Shown: piece after piece, positions 8,817-18,568 of the stretch
How positions within the stretch are numbered: position 1 is the stretch's first letter
How the letters are laid out: every line of letters begins with the position of its first letter
DNA from: Bacteroidales bacterium UBA1715
GTDB taxonomy: Bacteria; Bacteroidota; Bacteroidia; Bacteroidales; UBA1715
Length of the DNA stretch: 64,000 nt
Reading direction: 5' to 3'
Assembly: GCA_002317135.1 (NCBI GenBank)
Contig: DCIX01000032.1
Span: 1-64,000, forward strand
Notes under the pieces: model-generated
What the model saw: the letters and a program-made list of their open reading frames with translations, nothing else
Told to the model about the DNA's origin: nothing
Databases searched by the model: none
Made by a program: the position numbers and the translations under genes

Positions 8817-11024
8817 ATGAAAAAGATAATTCTAATCATCTGTGCAACAATCATTTTCATCATTCTTGCCAGTTTTTTTATAGTACCTCCTATTGCAAAA
8901 TCATATATTGAAAACCATTCAAAGGAACTCACGCACAGAAAAATTACTATAGATAGACTTTCGTGTAACATTTTCACTGGCTCTGCCGACATTGAGTCAT
9001 TTCAAATGTACGAAGAAGACGATGTAACTTCCTTTATATCATTCGATAACCTTCATATCAATCTAAACCTATTAGGACTACTTACAAAAAGAATCGAAGT
9101 TGAATCGCTGACATTAGCTGGAGCAGAAATCGCAGTCGAACAAAATGGAGAGACATTCAATTTTGATGATATCATTGAGTTTTTCTCATCGGACTCTACC
9201 GAAGTAGAATCAGATGAACCATCGGACTGGGACATTATTATAAATGACATTCATTTAGACCGTAGTTATTTCATTTACAAAGATTTGGAAGTTGGTAGCG
9301 AATGGGCATTACGCGATATATCACTATACATACCAGGAATAGACTTATCTGATGTCAAAGCCGATATGGGATTAGAATTTGCCTTCAAAAATGGCGGTAC
9401 ACTCACAACAAACATAAAATATGATACCGACAAAGAGCTTTATGACTTGCGAGTAAAAATAAATCAGTTCCACGTTGAACCTATTCTTCCATATCTACAA
9501 CAATCATTTAATGTTGATAGCGTACAAGGTGTTTTCTCTTCCGTTTTATCAATAAAAGGTTCTACAAACCATATTATGAACTTTGATGTAAATGGCGACC
9601 TTACCATACACGACTTCAGTCTTGTAGACAACAAAGGTAAACGCGTCCTAACATTTGATGAAGTAAATACAACCATCGAAAAAATTGACTTAATCAACGA
9701 CAAATACGTTTTCAAATCACTGATTGCCAATAATCTATACACATACTACGAAATCTACAAAAACAATTCTGACAACATAACAGAACTATTCAAAGAAGAA
9801 TCTGAAGATTCTACACAAGCCGACACAACAGAAACACTTATGTCTATCACAATCAAAGATTTGCAAATAAAAAACGCAAATGTAAACTACATAGACAATA
9901 CCCTTCCAACGCCATTTAATTATACAATAAGTGACATAACCGTAAACGCCCAAAACTTCAATCCAGACCTAAAAAACACAGTTACTGCTCAAGCTATTCT
10001 TCAGAATTCTGGAAGATTAAAGTTAAAGTGGATTGGTTCTGCATACGACATTTCGAACCAAAACATAAATGTTAGTTTATCAAATTTGGAACTAAAACCT
10101 TTTAGCCCATATTCGTTATCGTTATTTGGATTCCCTATTTCCGACGGTCATCTTTCCATTCAAAGCAACAATGTCATTGTAAACAATATGCTTGATGGTG
10201 CAAATAAGATTAATATCTACAATCCTAAATTGGGAGATAAAAATAAAGACATAAAAGCCGAATATAATCTTCCTGTAAAATTAGGATTATATGTTTTAAC
10301 CGACAAAAACGGCAAAGTTGACTTGGATTTACCAGTAACAGGCAATGTAGAATCACCTGATTTTTCTTATAAGAAAATAATATTCAAGACCTTAGGTAAT
10401 TTACTCGTAAAAGTTGCGTCTTCTCCTTTCAACGCACTAAAATCAAATAGCGAAGAATTTGACAACATTGTAATTCCTTCACCATATACGGCATCGATTA
10501 CCAACGAAGAATTTGCGAAATTCGCACAAATCGGCAACTTATATCAAGAAAAACCTATGTTAAAACTTACAATAACGCAAGAAATCAACTATGATAAAAC
10601 CATAAAAGACTACTGTGTAAACACACTAAAAAAGAACTATTACCTCACACACAATAAAGAAGTTGCAGAAGATATTATACAAAATGAACTTCTACTTCAA
10701 GAAAAATATTCTTCTATAAATCTGTCTTCTAACGAAATAGGTGCCTTTGCAGATTCTATCTTGCGTGCGAATAACATTAGTTTCGGAAAGAAAACTACAA
10801 ACGAACAAAAAGCTATTTTGCTATACGAGAAGGACATGGAAACTATTCTAAATCAAGATGCTACAGAACGAAACAATAAATTACAAACATTCCTAAACAA
10901 GGATCAAAACATACCTGACACTTCATTTACTATCCAAACGAATTTCATTAAAGAAAGTGAAGGACAAAAAGGAAAGAAAAACTTGTATACGATAGAATGG
11001 CGTTTAGATACAACAGAAGAATAA
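8817..11024 (+). CDS. AsmA-like / DUF748 family envelope protein
   Basis: The 735-residue protein has one N-terminal transmembrane helix (about 3-25) and then a long beta-rich periplasmic part. Repeats such as FDNLHINLNLLGLLTKRIEVESLTLAGAE are typical of AsmA/DUF748 proteins, which form long hydrophobic grooves and are linked to lipid movement between inner and outer membranes. No enzyme motif is present. The gene ends one base before the stop of the convergent PorE-like gene, so there is no intergenic space between them. The exact lipid role is inferred from the family. Confidence 0.75.
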   Translation: MKKIILIICATIIFIILASFFIVPPIAKSYIENHSKELTHRKITIDRLSCNIFTGSADIESFQMYEEDDVTSFISFDNLHINLNLLGLLTKRIEVESLTLAGAEIAVEQNGETFNFDDIIEFFSSDSTEVESDEPSDWDIIINDIHLDRSYFIYKDLEVGSEWALRDISLYIPGIDLSDVKADMGLEFAFKNGGTLTTNIKYDTDKELYDLRVKINQFHVEPILPYLQQSFNVDSVQGVFSSVLSIKGSTNHIMNFDVNGDLTIHDFSLVDNKGKRVLTFDEVNTTIEKIDLINDKYVFKSLIANNLYTYYEIYKNNSDNITELFKEESEDSTQADTTETLMSITIKDLQIKNANVNYIDNTLPTPFNYTISDITVNAQNFNPDLKNTVTAQAILQNSGRLKLKWIGSAYDISNQNINVSLSNLELKPFSPYSLSLFGFPISDGHLSIQSNNVIVNNMLDGANKINIYNPKLGDKNKDIKAEYNLPVKLGLYVLTDKNGKVDLDLPVTGNVESPDFSYKKIIFKTLGNLLVKVASSPFNALKSNSEEFDNIVIPSPYTASITNEEFAKFAQIGNLYQEKPMLKLTITQEINYDKTIKDYCVNTLKKNYYLTHNKEVAEDIIQNELLLQEKYSSINLSSNEIGAFADSILRANNISFGKKTTNEQKAILLYEKDMETILNQDATERNNKLQTFLNKDQNIPDTSFTIQTNFIKESEGQKGKKNLYTIEWRLDTTEE

Positions 11025-13058
11025 CTACTTTCGCAATTTTTTCTTCTGCTTCATAAAGAATTCAGGTTTCGGAATATAATCTGTTGACAATATACGTAAT
11101 TCCGTGCGTCTATTTATTTGGTTTGCAATTTCTTGAGATGATTTTGGAAGTCGCTCCACATATTCAGGAGTTAAAACAGTACCGACAACAAAAGCAGAAT
11201 CTTGACGGGCAATTTCTTCAGTAACAGTTACTGGTTTTGACTCGCCATAACCTCGTGCCACAAGTCTATCAACATCGTAACCTTTTTGAGTTAAATAATC
11301 CACAACAGACTGCGCACGACGTTTAGAAAGAACCAAGTTTGCATTTGCATCGCCAACCATATCGGTATGAGCACCTAGTTCTATCGTAATATTTGGATTA
11401 TCGTCAAGCAACTTACCTAATTGTTCCAACGCCGTTTTCGAAGCATCATTCAACGTCCATTTTCCGGATTCATAAAAGATATTTGGAATCTCTACAGGTT
11501 TGCTCATTGTAATTAGATTCAAATCCTGCGTAAATGTTGTATCATCGCTAATATTCGTTGTAGAAACCTTTACCTTTTGCTTCAGAAAGCCTTCGTAAGA
11601 GCCAATAACAATGTAATCTATATATTGTTCCAACTGAAACGAATATGTTCCGTCAATTTTTGTTCTTGCTGTTTGCAAAGAGCCGTCACTACCTATCAGG
11701 GTAACTTCACCTTCCACAATCGGCTTATTGATAGAAACATCTATCATTTTTCCTTCAACGGCAAGTTTCAATTCTGGCAATTCAAAAGAATATATATCCT
11801 CTAAACCACGAGTTCCTTTTCTATTAGATGTAAATAAGCCTATTTCCTTATTCCCTTGAAATACAATACCAAAATCATCTTGAGTAGAATTGATAGGAGA
11901 TTGCATATTCGTAACAATCCACTTTCCATCATCGCCCCTTACAGCCTTAAAAATATCCAATCCACCCATTCCAGGCAAGCCATCAGAAGCGAAATACAAA
12001 GTTCCATCTAAACGAACATACGGGAACAATTCATCACCTTCGGTGTTGATTTCAGAACCTAAATTTATAGGTCTTCCCCACGCAGCACTTTCTGAACTAC
12101 GCTCAACTTTCCATATATCCGAACCACCTTTTCCTCCCTTCATACGAGATGCAAAATACAATGTTAATCCATCTGGAGAAATTGCAGGTTGTCCGACAGA
12201 AACAGAGTCAGGAACAATCTCAACTAGTTCTGTAGCGTGCCAAGCGGCATTTTTATAGGTATTTTTAAAAATTTGACAACCCAAATGTTTACCCGTTTCC
12301 TGTAAACAACGAGTAAAGTACATAGTAAAACCATCTGGAGAAATTGATACCGATCCATCGTCAAAGTCAGAATTAACCGTAGAATCCGCTATCTTTTCCG
12401 GAGCCTTCCATTTTCCTTTTCTATCATAACGAGCCTCATAAATACTCGTATAGTTCATGCCCGACACATTACTTATTTGTGGCTTTACCCCCTCCTCTAT
12501 TCTTGACGAAGTGAAATACACGACATCGTATGTATTATCTAAATACATTGGAGCAAAATCATTGAATTTCGTATTCAACGCTTTCACATTTTCAACGACA
12601 TATCGTGTTGGTTTTTCTTTATATGCAACAGCAAGCGAACACGAAGCTATACCATTTGCACCACGAGAATCCTTGGGTGTAGATTTTTTAAATGCCTTAA
12701 ACATTTTTTCTGCTTCCTCATACTTTTCACTTCTAAGCAAGTAATATGCATACCAATAGCGAGATTCTTTGTCTTTTACCGCCTTTTCCTTTGCTAATTT
12801 TTTGTAAGCGACTTCTGCTTTTTTATACAAATTCAATTTGCGATAACATTCCGCTAATTTAGCCTCATAGGTAGATTTTATATACTTAGATTGTTCTTCT
12901 TTTATCAGTTCTTCGAACAATTCCGAAGCCTTGAAATATTCGCCATTATCAAAAGCCGTCTCTGCTTTTTGACTCAGTTTCTTTGTCGAAGAACAAGAAA
13001 CGCAAAGCAACAACAAAATTGTTGCAAAAGACAAACTATAGCGATTCAATATATGCAT
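11025..13058 (-). CDS. porE: PorE-like T9SS-associated OmpA lipoprotein (TPR, beta-propeller, CRD, OmpA)
   Basis: The protein is 677 residues from the chosen ATG. It has a lipoprotein signal with Cys in CVSCSS (about 22). Tetratricopeptide helices follow (about 30-150), then a PD40/WD40-like propeller (about 170-430, with repeated SPDGxxxYF motifs). A carboxypeptidase regulatory-like domain (about 430-510) precedes a C-terminal OmpA peptidoglycan-binding domain (about 535-640, IELGAHTDMVGDANANLVLS). This order is that of PorE of Porphyromonas, which anchors T9SS to peptidoglycan. A longer start at 13106 is rejected because the -7 box TATATTTG (13102-13095) lies between it and this ATG. Confidence 0.8.
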   Translation of the reverse strand: MHILNRYSLSFATILLLLCVSCSSTKKLSQKAETAFDNGEYFKASELFEELIKEEQSKYIKSTYEAKLAECYRKLNLYKKAEVAYKKLAKEKAVKDKESRYWYAYYLLRSEKYEEAEKMFKAFKKSTPKDSRGANGIASCSLAVAYKEKPTRYVVENVKALNTKFNDFAPMYLDNTYDVVYFTSSRIEEGVKPQISNVSGMNYTSIYEARYDRKGKWKAPEKIADSTVNSDFDDGSVSISPDGFTMYFTRCLQETGKHLGCQIFKNTYKNAAWHATELVEIVPDSVSVGQPAISPDGLTLYFASRMKGGKGGSDIWKVERSSESAAWGRPINLGSEINTEGDELFPYVRLDGTLYFASDGLPGMGGLDIFKAVRGDDGKWIVTNMQSPINSTQDDFGIVFQGNKEIGLFTSNRKGTRGLEDIYSFELPELKLAVEGKMIDVSINKPIVEGEVTLIGSDGSLQTARTKIDGTYSFQLEQYIDYIVIGSYEGFLKQKVKVSTTNISDDTTFTQDLNLITMSKPVEIPNIFYESGKWTLNDASKTALEQLGKLLDDNPNITIELGAHTDMVGDANANLVLSKRRAQSVVDYLTQKGYDVDRLVARGYGESKPVTVTEEIARQDSAFVVGTVLTPEYVERLPKSSQEIANQINRRTELRILSTDYIPKPEFFMKQKKKLRK

Positions 13059-13094
13059 ATTTACCAAACGAGAAATCGTGGTTTTTATTTTGCA

Positions 13095-13102
13095 CAAATA
13101 TA
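13095..13102 (-). promoter_or_regulatory. -7 box of the PorE-like gene, fixes its start
   Basis: TATATTTG on the minus strand predicts transcription from about 13088, downstream of the alternative start at 13106 and upstream of the ATG at 13058. Confidence 0.65.
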
Positions 13103-13188
13103 ACAATTGAAAATGGAAATTTGATAACTGACAAATAAGAAATACGGATTTTATAAACCAAGATATTCTTTACAATTAAAGGGAGTTA

Positions 13189-13224
13189 TAAAAAAAGAAA
13201 AGGCCGTCGTTACCGACAGCCTTT
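13189..13224 (-). terminator. Intrinsic terminator of pnp
   Basis: An 11-bp stem (13214-13224 with 13199-13209, one G-T pair) has a 4-base loop and is followed on the minus strand by a T-rich run. It lies 24 bases after the pnp stop. Confidence 0.85.
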
Positions 13225-13247
13225 CTTATTATAGTAAGAACTTCATT

Positions 13248-15386
13248 CTACTTTTGTTCTTCTGGTTTTGCAGGACGAGCAGGTCTTTCAGTCAAAACTT
13301 TTTTAGACAATTTGAATTTACCTTTTTCAATACCTATCAATTTTACTTCGATAGTATCACCTTCTTTCAAATAGTCACCAACTTTTTCAACACGTTCCCA
13401 TGCAATTTCAGAAATGTGTAGCAAACCATCTTTTTGTGGCAAGAATTCACAGAATGCACCAAATTCAACAATAGATTTTACTTTTGCTTTATAAACCTTA
13501 CCGATTTCTGGTTCTTGAGAAATACCTAGAATGTATTCCTTAGCAGCATCCATTCCTTCTTTGTTATTACCAGAGATTTCAACGATTCCAAATCCATCAA
13601 CTTCTTCAATAGAAATAGTTGTATTTGTACGAGCTTGAAGTTCTTGAATATTTTTACCACCAGAACCAATAACTGCACCGATGAAATCTTTACCTATCTT
13701 CAAAGTTTCAATTCTTGGAGCATGAGGTTTCAAATCTTCGCGAGGTTCAGCGATTGTTTCAGTGATTTTACCCAAAATGTGCAAACGTCCTTCTTTTGCT
13801 TGATTCAAAGCTTTTTCCAAAACTTCGTAAGACAAACCGTCAACTTTGATATCCATTTGAGTAGCAGTAATACCATCTGCAGTACCTGTTACCTTAAAGT
13901 CCATATCACCAAGGTGATCTTCGTCACCAAGGATATCAGACAAAACAGACCATTTTACATTTCCTTTATCGGTAATCAAGCCCATTGCGATACCTGCAAC
14001 TGGTTTCTTAATCTTAACACCAGCATCCATAAGTGCCAAAGTACCAGCACAAACAGTAGCCATAGAAGAAGAACCATTTGATTCCATAATATCAGAAACC
14101 ACGCGAACGCAATACGGATAGTTTTCTGGAATCATTCTCTTCAATGCTCTCCAAGCCAAATGACCGTGACCAATTTCACGACGACCTACACCACGTTGTG
14201 CTTTCGCTTCACCTGTTGAGAATGGAGGGAAATTATAGTGTAACAAGAATCTTTCTTTACCTTGAACAAGAACATCATCAACGATTTTTTCGTCTTGTTT
14301 TGTACCAAGAGTTACACTTGTCAACGATTGAGTTTCACCACGAGTGAAGATTGATGATCCGTGAGGGCCAGGAAGATAACCAACTTCGCACCAAATAGGA
14401 CGAATTTCCGTTGTCTTACGACCATCAAGACGTTTACCTTCATCCAAGATACAACGACGCATAGCTTCTTTTTCTACTGCGTGATAGTATCGACTAATCA
14501 TATCTGCTTTTGCAGCAACATCTTCTTCAGACATTGAAGCAAGGTATTCTTCCTTAATCGCAGAGAAGTTAGCTTCTCTTTCGTGTTTATTTGTGTTTTC
14601 TGATGCAGCAACAGCGTATGCTTTATCATAACATTTGTTCCATACATCTTGTTTCAACTCTTCATCATTTTCTTCGTGGCAGTATTCACGTTTTACCGTT
14701 TTACCAACCATTTCAGTCAATTCCATTTGAGCCTTACACATAGGTTTGATAGCTTCGTGAGCGAATTTCAAAGCTTCCAACATTTCAGTTTCAGAAACTT
14801 CATCCATTTCACCTTCAACCATCAAAATGTTGTCGTATGTAGCACCAACCATAATATCAATATCGGCACGTTCCATTTCTTCGAATGTTGGGTCGATAAC
14901 TAATTTACCATCAACACGAGCAACACGAACTTCAGAGATAGGACCTCCGAAAGGTATATCTGAAACAGCTAATGCAGCAGAAGCAGCCAAACCTGCCAAT
15001 GCATCTGGTTGATCTTTACCATCAGCAGAAATCAAGTGAACATTCACAAATGTTTCAGCGTGATAGTTATCTGGGAACAATGGGCGAAGCGCACGGTCAA
15101 CCAAACGAGCTGTTAAAATTTCATAATCTGAAGCTTTTCCTTCTCTCTTTGTAAATCCACCCGGAAATCTTCCAAACGAAGCGAATTTCTCTTTGTACTC
15201 AACGGTAAGTGGCATAAAGTCTGTACCAGGAACAGCATCTTTCGCACTACAAACTGTAGCCAAAAGCATTGTGTTACCCATACGAACCACAACAGAACCG
15301 TCAGCTTGTTTAGCCAACTTACCTGTTTCGATTTCGATCGTACGACCATCACTTAACGTGATTTCTTTCTTAAAAACTTGTAACAT
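13248..15386 (-). CDS. pnp: Polyribonucleotide nucleotidyltransferase (PNPase)
   Basis: The 712-residue enzyme degrades RNA 3' to 5' using phosphate. It has two RNase PH-like domains (about 10-230 and 310-540) joined by a helical linker. A KH domain (GAVIGSGGKNIQEL near 565) and a C-terminal S1 domain (VKSIVEFGAFCEF near 635) follow. Length and domain order are normal. It lies downstream of rpsO on the same strand, the common rpsO-pnp order, with a 109-base gap that holds a hairpin. Confidence 0.98.
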   Translation of the reverse strand: MLQVFKKEITLSDGRTIEIETGKLAKQADGSVVVRMGNTMLLATVCSAKDAVPGTDFMPLTVEYKEKFASFGRFPGGFTKREGKASDYEILTARLVDRALRPLFPDNYHAETFVNVHLISADGKDQPDALAGLAASAALAVSDIPFGGPISEVRVARVDGKLVIDPTFEEMERADIDIMVGATYDNILMVEGEMDEVSETEMLEALKFAHEAIKPMCKAQMELTEMVGKTVKREYCHEENDEELKQDVWNKCYDKAYAVAASENTNKHEREANFSAIKEEYLASMSEEDVAAKADMISRYYHAVEKEAMRRCILDEGKRLDGRKTTEIRPIWCEVGYLPGPHGSSIFTRGETQSLTSVTLGTKQDEKIVDDVLVQGKERFLLHYNFPPFSTGEAKAQRGVGRREIGHGHLAWRALKRMIPENYPYCVRVVSDIMESNGSSSMATVCAGTLALMDAGVKIKKPVAGIAMGLITDKGNVKWSVLSDILGDEDHLGDMDFKVTGTADGITATQMDIKVDGLSYEVLEKALNQAKEGRLHILGKITETIAEPREDLKPHAPRIETLKIGKDFIGAVIGSGGKNIQELQARTNTTISIEEVDGFGIVEISGNNKEGMDAAKEYILGISQEPEIGKVYKAKVKSIVEFGAFCEFLPQKDGLLHISEIAWERVEKVGDYLKEGDTIEVKLIGIEKGKFKLSKKVLTERPARPAKPEEQK

Positions 15387-15442
15387 ATTGTATTTTATTT
15401 GTGTATAAATTCTCTATGAGTATAAACTATAATAAATAGCAA

Positions 15443-15465
15443 AAGGCAACTGTAAAAATTGCCTT
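15443..15465 (-). terminator. Hairpin in the rpsO-pnp spacer, probable rpsO terminator or processing site
   Basis: AAGGCAA (15443-15449) pairs with TTGCCTT (15459-15465). On the minus strand it is followed by TTTTGCTATTTA, a weak T tract, so termination may be partial. Confidence 0.5.
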
Positions 15466-15495
15466 CCCACTATTATAGTTTTATCGCGTAAAAGA

Positions 15496-15765
15496 TTATT
15501 TACGGATGTTCAAAGCCTTAATCAAGCTACGGTATTCTTCTATATCGTGGTCTTTTACGTAATTCAACAAACTACGTCTTTTACCAACAAGTTTCAACAA
15601 AGAACGTTGAGTAACGAAATCTTTGTGGTTTTCTTTCATCTTTTCTGTCAATGCATTTATTCTTTCAGTATAAATAGCGATTTGACATTTAGCAGATCCT
15701 GAATCCTTTTCTGATTTACCGAATTGTTTGATCAATTCAGCTTTTTTTTCTGTAGTTAAGTACAT
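15496..15765 (-). CDS. rpsO: 30S ribosomal protein S15
   Basis: The 89-residue protein has the family's usual length and begins MYLTTEKKAELI. It binds 16S rRNA in the central domain of the small subunit. Conserved S15 stretches include QIAIYTERINALTEKMKEN and LVGKRRSLLNYV. An upstream start at 15804 is rejected because it lies inside the promoter -7 box (15809-15802). Confidence 0.97.
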   Translation of the reverse strand: MYLTTEKKAELIKQFGKSEKDSGSAKCQIAIYTERINALTEKMKENHKDFVTQRSLLKLVGKRRSLLNYVKDHDIEEYRSLIKALNIRK

Positions 15766-15801
15766 AATTATATATATTTCTCTAAATCGTTTTTCAAGAC
15801 G

Positions 15802-15830
15802 CAAAAGTACACGTTTTTCTTTAATTGCAA
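15802..15830 (-). promoter_or_regulatory. rpsO promoter
   Basis: On the minus strand: -33 TTG (15830-15828), an 18-nt spacer, then -7 TACTTTTG (15809-15802). This places the transcript start near 15795. Confidence 0.7.
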
Positions 15831-15866
15831 TACTTAAAATGTTTTTTTTTCACAAAAAGTATTCTT

Positions 15867-16772
15867 TTACAAAGATTTGACAAATTCTTTTGGTACATAA
15901 TTATCCATAGACTGACAAACTGCCCCCGCACATCGAATAGCAAACGGAATAGCTTCATCGAAGAAATTCTCGGAAATAGTCTTAATTTGGTCTTTTCGAA
16001 TACCATATTTGTGCAACATGTGAAGCAATCCAGCATTAAATGTATCTCCCGCTCCAATCGTACTAACAACCTTTATTTCTGGAACAGCATATTCTTTTGT
16101 AAACAATGGAGTTTTCACAACCACTTCCCTGCTATTCTGCGTATAGACCAAAACCGGAACATTCCATTCTTTCAAACATTCATAAACTTCATCCGAAGTT
16201 TTTGCACCAAACATTGCGATTCCATCTTCGTCCGAAATATGAGTAATGTCTGCTGCCGTCAAATTTTCTTTCAAAAAATCGTATGATTTTCCTGTTTTCG
16301 ACAAAGGTTTACGCATATTCGGATCGTACAAGACTACAACATTTGCATCCATTGCTTTTCGCAACATTGAACAAACCGCCCCACGAACTCGCTCATTCAA
16401 CGAAAAAGACGACGAAAGCAATAGATAGTCTTTAGAACACAATGTACTATCATTTGCTGTCAAACTTTCCGAGAACTCCTTATAGAATTGATATTTAGCA
16501 TCATTCCTTTCATTTAGAAACGCCAATGCAAGAGAGGTTTTCTTGTTTTCATAACAAACTACATAATCAGTAGAAACACCATTTTCCCGCAAAAACGATA
16601 AGCACCAATTTCCAAAGTCATCGTTACCAACCTCAGAGATAAAAGAAACAGAATCCCCCAACCGCCCCAAAGTAACCGACGTGTTTAAGGCCGAACCACC
16701 AACTTTTGCACTTTGCGGTTGCATATTTTTAAATATCAAATCTATAACCGTTTCTCCTAATGTATAAATCAT
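15867..16772 (-). CDS. PfkB-family carbohydrate kinase (fructokinase-like)
   Basis: The 301-residue protein phosphorylates a sugar with ATP. It shows the N-terminal PfkB signature (GGSALNTSVTLGRLG near 27-41) and the C-terminal one with catalytic Asp (STIGAGDTFNAGLLHML near 238-254). Sequence style is closest to fructokinases, but the substrate is not certain. The ATG overlaps the stop of ogt (ATGA, 16769-16772), so the two are translationally coupled. Confidence 0.88.
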   Translation of the reverse strand: MIYTLGETVIDLIFKNMQPQSAKVGGSALNTSVTLGRLGDSVSFISEVGNDDFGNWCLSFLRENGVSTDYVVCYENKKTSLALAFLNERNDAKYQFYKEFSESLTANDSTLCSKDYLLLSSSFSLNERVRGAVCSMLRKAMDANVVVLYDPNMRKPLSKTGKSYDFLKENLTAADITHISDEDGIAMFGAKTSDEVYECLKEWNVPVLVYTQNSREVVVKTPLFTKEYAVPEIKVVSTIGAGDTFNAGLLHMLHKYGIRKDQIKTISENFFDEAIPFAIRCAGAVCQSMDNYVPKEFVKSL

Positions 16773-17224
16773 TCTTTTTTTGTTTCTAAAGACAATAATG
16801 TCTGTTTCACATCAAGACCTAAAGCAAATCCAACCAAAGAACCCGTAGCACCGACAACTCTATGACAGGGAACGACAAGCAACAATTTATTTTTATTACA
16901 AGCACTTCCGACTGCACGAGATGCCTTAGGTCTACCTATTCGTTTTGCTATTTCACCATACGTAGATACTTGTCCATAAGGAATCTTACGTAATTCATAC
17001 CACACAGAACATTGGAAAGGCGTACCATGTAATTCTATCGGGAAAGTAAAGTCTTTTCTTTTCCCTAAAAAATATTCATCAAGTTCCTGTTGAACCCTTA
17101 ACAACAATGGAAAATCCGAATGTTTTTCAACACCAACAACACGTTCCAACCGTACAACCGCCGTTTCATTACAAACAATTTCTAATATTCCTATCGGCGA
17201 GTTATACGTTGCTTCAAAAAGCAT
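16769..17224 (-). CDS. ogt: Methylated-DNA-protein-cysteine methyltransferase
   Basis: The 151-residue protein repairs O6-alkylguanine by moving the alkyl group to its own cysteine. The active-site motif VPCHRV contains Cys120. The helix-turn-helix region (GQVSTYGEIAKRIGRPKASRAVG) and the Asn of CNKNK are present. It is a short single-domain form without an Ada regulatory part. It overlaps the PfkB kinase gene by 4 bases and follows the META gene by 7 bases. Confidence 0.95.
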   Translation of the reverse strand: MLFEATYNSPIGILEIVCNETAVVRLERVVGVEKHSDFPLLLRVQQELDEYFLGKRKDFTFPIELHGTPFQCSVWYELRKIPYGQVSTYGEIAKRIGRPKASRAVGSACNKNKLLLVVPCHRVVGATGSLVGFALGLDVKQTLLSLETKKE

Positions 17225-17231
17225 ACTTTGT

Positions 17232-17630
17232 TTATTCTGATTTTTTCACAAGATGCATGATTTCCTTTCCTGATTCGTCGAAAAACGTAGCTTCATTACC
17301 AGAAATCTTGCATTGTTTTACAGAATTTAAGCCTTGTACTACCGCATCTTCAACATCCATTGAAGCGCCCATTCTTTTTGTCATTCCCATATCTGACAAT
17401 GAAAGATTTTCACTCGCGTATTTGTACTTGCCAAAGAATGAATTCACACTAGTACTTCCATTTATTTCATTTGCAGCAGAAAACACAATAAATGCTTCCT
17501 CTTCACCTTTTTCTGTACTAACACCATTGGCATCATTAATATGCCAAGTTCCTACGATAGACATTTCTTTTGTTGAAGAACAACCCATAACAAGCAAAGC
17601 CATAACAATGGCACTAAAAATTTTTTTCAT
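17232..17630 (-). CDS. META-domain-type lipoprotein
   Basis: The 132-residue protein has a lipoprotein signal (VMGCSS, Cys about 17). A compact domain follows with the META/HslJ pattern: IVGTWHIND near the start, an FGKYKY segment in the middle and NEATFFDESG near the end. The role is unknown; HslJ-like proteins are envelope stress-related. A longer start at 17654 is rejected because it falls inside the -7 box TAATTTTG (17659-17652). Confidence 0.65.
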   Translation of the reverse strand: MKKIFSAIVMALLVMGCSSTKEMSIVGTWHINDANGVSTEKGEEEAFIVFSAANEINGSTSVNSFFGKYKYASENLSLSDMGMTKRMGASMDVEDAVVQGLNSVKQCKISGNEATFFDESGKEIMHLVKKSE

Positions 17631-17703
17631 ATTCTTTAAATAATTAACGTTCAAAATTACAAGTTTTTTTCACACGAAGAAAAGATTTCTCGCCTATAAT
17701 TCC

Positions 17704-17711
17704 TATTTTTG
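17704..17711 (+). promoter_or_regulatory. -7 box of the DUF4846 gene
   Basis: TATTTTTG lies 18 bases before the ATG at 17729. Confidence 0.5.
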
Positions 17712-17728
17712 TTTTATAAAAGAACGAT

Positions 17729-18562
17729 ATGAAAAAAACAACATTACTTTTAGGGACATTATTCCTTTCAGCAATATTATTTTGTGCAAGCACATTACAA
17801 AGCTATACGATAAATCCAAATGGGACAACGGTTGAAACACGCATTCTTCCACCTACTGGATTTGCACGAGAAAAATGCGATGCAAACTCTTTCACATATT
17901 ATTTAAGAAACCTTCCATTAAAAAAGCACGGTTCCAAAGTCCTATTATATGACAAGACAGAGAAAGGTTACCAATCGGGCGCTTGTGCTGTTGTTGATAT
18001 GGAAATTGGAACAACAGACTTACAGCAATGTGCAGATGCGGTAATGCGACTTCGTGCCGAATATTTATGGAAACAAAAACGATACTCAGAAATACATTTC
18101 AACTTCACAAATGGTTTTAAAGCCGACTATGTAACATGGGCAGAAGGAAGTAGAATAAAAGTATTAGGGACAAAGAGTACATGGGAAAAGACTACGACAA
18201 AAGATTATTCCCACGCTACATTTAGACAATATCTAGACAAAGTATTTATGTATGCAGGAACAGCATCTCTTTCAAAAGAATTAGTCCCTGTACAAATAAG
18301 CAGAATCCAACCCGGAGATGTATTCATTCATGGCGGACACCCTGGACATGCCATGATAGTTGTGGACGTTGTAAAAAATCCACAAACGAAGAAAATCGCA
18401 TTTATTTGTGCACAAAGCTATATGCCTGCACAAGAAATAGAAATTGTTAAAAACCTAAATAACGAAGCGAACTCTCCTTGGTATATCGTAAATCCATCTG
18501 ATGTTACGATAAATTTTCCACAATGGACATTCACTGCCAGTGAGTTAAAACGATTTCAATAA
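17729..18562 (+). CDS. DUF4846 family exported protein
   Basis: The 277-residue protein has a signal peptide (about 1-20). The DUF4846 pattern follows: TGFARE and SFTYYLRNLPLKKHGS early, a middle RYSEIHFNFTNGFKADYVTWAEG, and PGDVFIHGGHPGHAMIVVDV with two His near residue 205. The late His-containing part recalls NlpC/P60-type folds, but no clear Cys-His catalytic set can be assigned. The function is unknown. It is followed after 6 bases by an MFS gene. Confidence 0.8.
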   Translation: MKKTTLLLGTLFLSAILFCASTLQSYTINPNGTTVETRILPPTGFAREKCDANSFTYYLRNLPLKKHGSKVLLYDKTEKGYQSGACAVVDMEIGTTDLQQCADAVMRLRAEYLWKQKRYSEIHFNFTNGFKADYVTWAEGSRIKVLGTKSTWEKTTTKDYSHATFRQYLDKVFMYAGTASLSKELVPVQISRIQPGDVFIHGGHPGHAMIVVDVVKNPQTKKIAFICAQSYMPAQEIEIVKNLNNEANSPWYIVNPSDVTINFPQWTFTASELKRFQ

Positions 18563-18568
18563 TAATTA

